From positions 64,117 to 128,116 of the forward strand of contig JAGTQU010000001.1 in assembly GCA_018396695.1 (NCBI GenBank): a stretch of DNA of 64,000 bases. Reading direction: 5' to 3'. Origin of the DNA: Candidatus Bathyarchaeota archaeon (lineage in GTDB: Archaea > Thermoproteota > Bathyarchaeia > TCS64). The translations under genes were made by a program, and so were the position numbers. Shown here piece after piece: positions 62,647 through 64,000 of this stretch (position 1 is the stretch's first letter; each line of letters begins with the position of its first letter). The notes beneath the pieces were generated by a model, which was not told the origin of the DNA, ran no database searches, and saw only the letters and a program-made list of their open reading frames with translations.

Positions 62647-63549
62647 CTATTGATTCAAATTTTCCTCAACTCTACATTCCAAACGATACATACAATCTTC
62701 AGAACATATATTAGGAAATCCAGGGTCTAGCTTCTGTGAAACGATCTTTAGCTTTTCGTCTCTCTCCTCAACCCACCAGCTGCGGAGATCATCATTTATA
62801 AAGAAAAGATCTTTATCAATTATCAAATTGTCATCTTTAAATCTGATATAGACAGTACACCCGACATCCACAGGAACTTCATAAACGCTTTCGATGACGA
62901 GTGAATATCCTGTTGGGTATAACCTATACCAATCAAGACTCTCATCGCTTACTTTAATGTCAAAGACTATATCCCTTAAATAGTCAAAACAATCGATCTT
63001 CAATAGCCCAGATAATCCTAGAAGTTCTCCAGTAATTCGATGCTCAATCAGAAAAGGTAACGCAGTTGCAATTATGTCTCGTTTCGATGCATAAGGCTGT
63101 CTACTTGATAAATCTCTTAATCTACTTTCACAATATGCCCATGTAAGCTGCCAAACATTTCTTGAACGTTCCTTGATTATCGGATCAATATTCACAACTC
63201 CTTTAGAAGTAATAACACTAGAATACCATGATTCAAAGCTCGTGAATTGTCCTTCTATGAAGGTATTAAAAGCAGTTCTTACTGTTTCATGTATTGCCGA
63301 TCCTTGGATCACTTTTTTTGAAGGAACTCCCTTAGCACCTTTAACGATATTAACAAAAACATCCCTTCTCGTTGGGCAATATTGGGAACAGACAGAATAC
63401 ATAGGTATCTTAGTATCGTCATAATAAGGCTTCAATGGAGATTTATACCAATTCCAACCTCTTAGTTCTTCAGAAACACCAACTTTCCTAGCTTTCGGCA
63501 GAATTTGATTGAGAAGCTTTTTCTGATCGATATCGGACAAGAAAAACAA
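62647..63549 (-). CDS. csa1: Csa1, type I-A Cas4-family nuclease
   Basis: A 300-residue Csa1 protein, a Cas4-like nuclease specific to type I-A adaptation modules. RGWNWYKSPLKPYYDD (about 29-44), CSQYCPTRRDVFVNIVKG (about 54-71) and GSAIHETVRTAF (about 83-94) are characteristic. The C-terminal cluster cysteines are CSEDCMYRLEC (about 283-293). TTG 63549 has GAGGAGATC about 4 nt upstream. It is visibly more AT-rich than cas1 (one 60-nt line counts 33 percent GC). Confidence 0.92.
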   Translation of the reverse strand: MFFLSDIDQKKLLNQILPKARKVGVSEELRGWNWYKSPLKPYYDDTKIPMYSVCSQYCPTRRDVFVNIVKGAKGVPSKKVIQGSAIHETVRTAFNTFIEGQFTSFESWYSSVITSKGVVNIDPIIKERSRNVWQLTWAYCESRLRDLSSRQPYASKRDIIATALPFLIEHRITGELLGLSGLLKIDCFDYLRDIVFDIKVSDESLDWYRLYPTGYSLVIESVYEVPVDVGCTVYIRFKDDNLIIDKDLFFINDDLRSWWVEERDEKLKIVSQKLDPGFPNICSEDCMYRLECRVEENLNQ

Positions 63550-63559
63550 ATTGATCTCC

Positions 63560-63844
63560 TCAATTTACTATCTTTACTTCATCTTCATTTATTTCTCTCT
63601 TATTCTCTGAGATAATATTACATAATCTTATACACTTATCACAAATAGGTATGATATAGATGCTGTCTCTATCACTACTCAAATATTTTTCAACCTCCTT
63701 CGACAGAACAAACCGATCATGAGGATTGATTTCCCCTAGGAATCCGCTATATTGGATGTGATTCAAACCATAATCTAATAAATACTCCATAAGGTCATTC
63801 CGTTTTTTGTCATTAGAAATATCGTAGATAACTAGAGTTTTCAT
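63560..63844 (-). CDS. cas2: Cas2
   Basis: A 94-residue ferredoxin-like protein that forms the integration complex core with Cas1. The N-terminal VIYDISNDKKRNDLMEYLLDYGL contains the conserved Asp of the Cas2 family. ATG 63844 has no strong ribosome-binding site. It is the first gene of the adaptation operon (cas2-csa1-cas1-cas4), and a dyad operator lies 69 nt upstream. Confidence 0.93.
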   Translation of the reverse strand: MKTLVIYDISNDKKRNDLMEYLLDYGLNHIQYSGFLGEINPHDRFVLSKEVEKYLSSDRDSIYIIPICDKCIRLCNIISENKREINEDEVKIVN

Positions 63845-63912
63845 AAGAGGTACATATGAAACTAGAATACCTAGTTAATATTATTTTTATTGGTAACTTG
63901 AGTATACAAAAC

Positions 63913-63955
63913 GTGAAGATCTTTATATACCCCTTCCCGAAAAACAGATCTTCAC
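63913..63955. promoter_or_regulatory. Perfect 10-bp dyad enclosing a TATA box upstream of cas2
   Basis: GTGAAGATCT (63913-63922) and AGATCTTCAC (63946-63955) are perfect inverted copies separated by 23 nt. The spacer contains TTTATATAC (63922-63930), readable as a TATA box on either strand (GTATATAAA on minus). Reading minus, it could start transcription about 55 nt before cas2; reading plus, it could serve a CRISPR leader beyond the edge. A repressor such as a Csa3-type protein could bind here, but no csa3 gene is in the window. Confidence 0.6.
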
Positions 63956-64000
63956 AAGTAGTCATAGATATAAGCATAAAGGAATAATTATTTATAGCCA

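Noticed and set aside
54742-64000. CRISPR repeat-spacer array
   Set aside because: I searched the intergenic stretches by eye and found no direct repeat of 24 or more bases at regular spacing; an array may start past 64000.

Overview
The window is archaeal. It carries Spt5, archaeal/eukaryotic-type ribosomal proteins (L10/P0, L12/P1, L18a/LX, L31e, L39e, S19e), prefoldin alpha, SecE/Sec61-gamma, RNA polymerase subunit K, a group II chaperonin and a UbiA-type prenyltransferase. TTG and GTG starts are common, TATA-like boxes precede several genes, and some transcripts look leaderless. Aldehyde ferredoxin oxidoreductase, 2-oxoacid:ferredoxin oxidoreductase and several ferredoxins point to an anaerobe. 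A TACK-type archaeon such as a Bathyarchaeia member is my inference; no marker here settles the lineage.

Layout. 1-7.4 kb: partial TrpRS, FdhD, an AOR-ferredoxin pair, a divergent HdrD/GlpC-like CCG-domain protein and phosphoglycerate kinase. 7.4-7.65 kb: tRNA-Pro(UGG) and tRNA-Cys(GCA). 7.9-15.9 kb: mostly single genes (radical SAM protein, Asp/Glu racemase, class V aminotransferase, retropepsin-like protein, YdjM-like membrane protein, alpha/beta hydrolase, pyrophosphatase, HypC, MFS transporter). 16-19.8 kb: hydantoinase/oxoprolinase-type HyuB and HyuA. 19.9-23.3 kb: a korDABC operon followed by a Nudix gene. 23.4-25.4 kb: an ornithine cyclodeaminase-family gene beside a proline racemase-family gene. 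25.4-30.4 kb: RpoK, thermosome, a hotdog thioesterase, a BlaI-like regulator with a palindrome at its promoter, two SNase-like paralogues and a branched-chain aminotransferase. 30.4-37.1 kb: a long translation/secretion cluster on the minus strand (S19e, PDCD5, L39e, L31e, LX, prefoldin alpha, FtsY, SecE, flavoprotein, Spt5, L11, L1, L10). 38.6-44.7 kb: L12, AlaRS and LeuRS on the plus strand. 44.9-54.7 kb: regulators, UbiA, a CDF transporter with three C-terminal domains, FolC, DUF72 and metallo-beta-lactamase proteins, two broken genes, tRNA(CAU) and a HELIH metallopeptidase-like protein.

54.9-64 kb is a CRISPR-Cas locus, best called type I-A-like. A plus-strand effector block (cas6, cas3, cas8-like, small subunit, cas7, cas5) runs head-on into a minus-strand adaptation block (cas2, csa1, cas1, cas4). 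The Cas3 has helicase first and HD nuclease last. A perfect 10-bp dyad encloses a TATA box just upstream of cas2 at the window edge. No repeat-spacer array lies inside the window; one may begin beyond the right edge.

Best targets for a second look: the Cas3 order and compositional mosaic of the CRISPR locus, the dyad by cas2, the altered ribosomal cluster (no aIF6 gene, L12 moved away, tail-less L10, flavoprotein between secE and spt5), the triple-domain CDF protein, the SNase-like pair lacking canonical catalytic residues, and the proline racemase homologue without its second catalytic residue.
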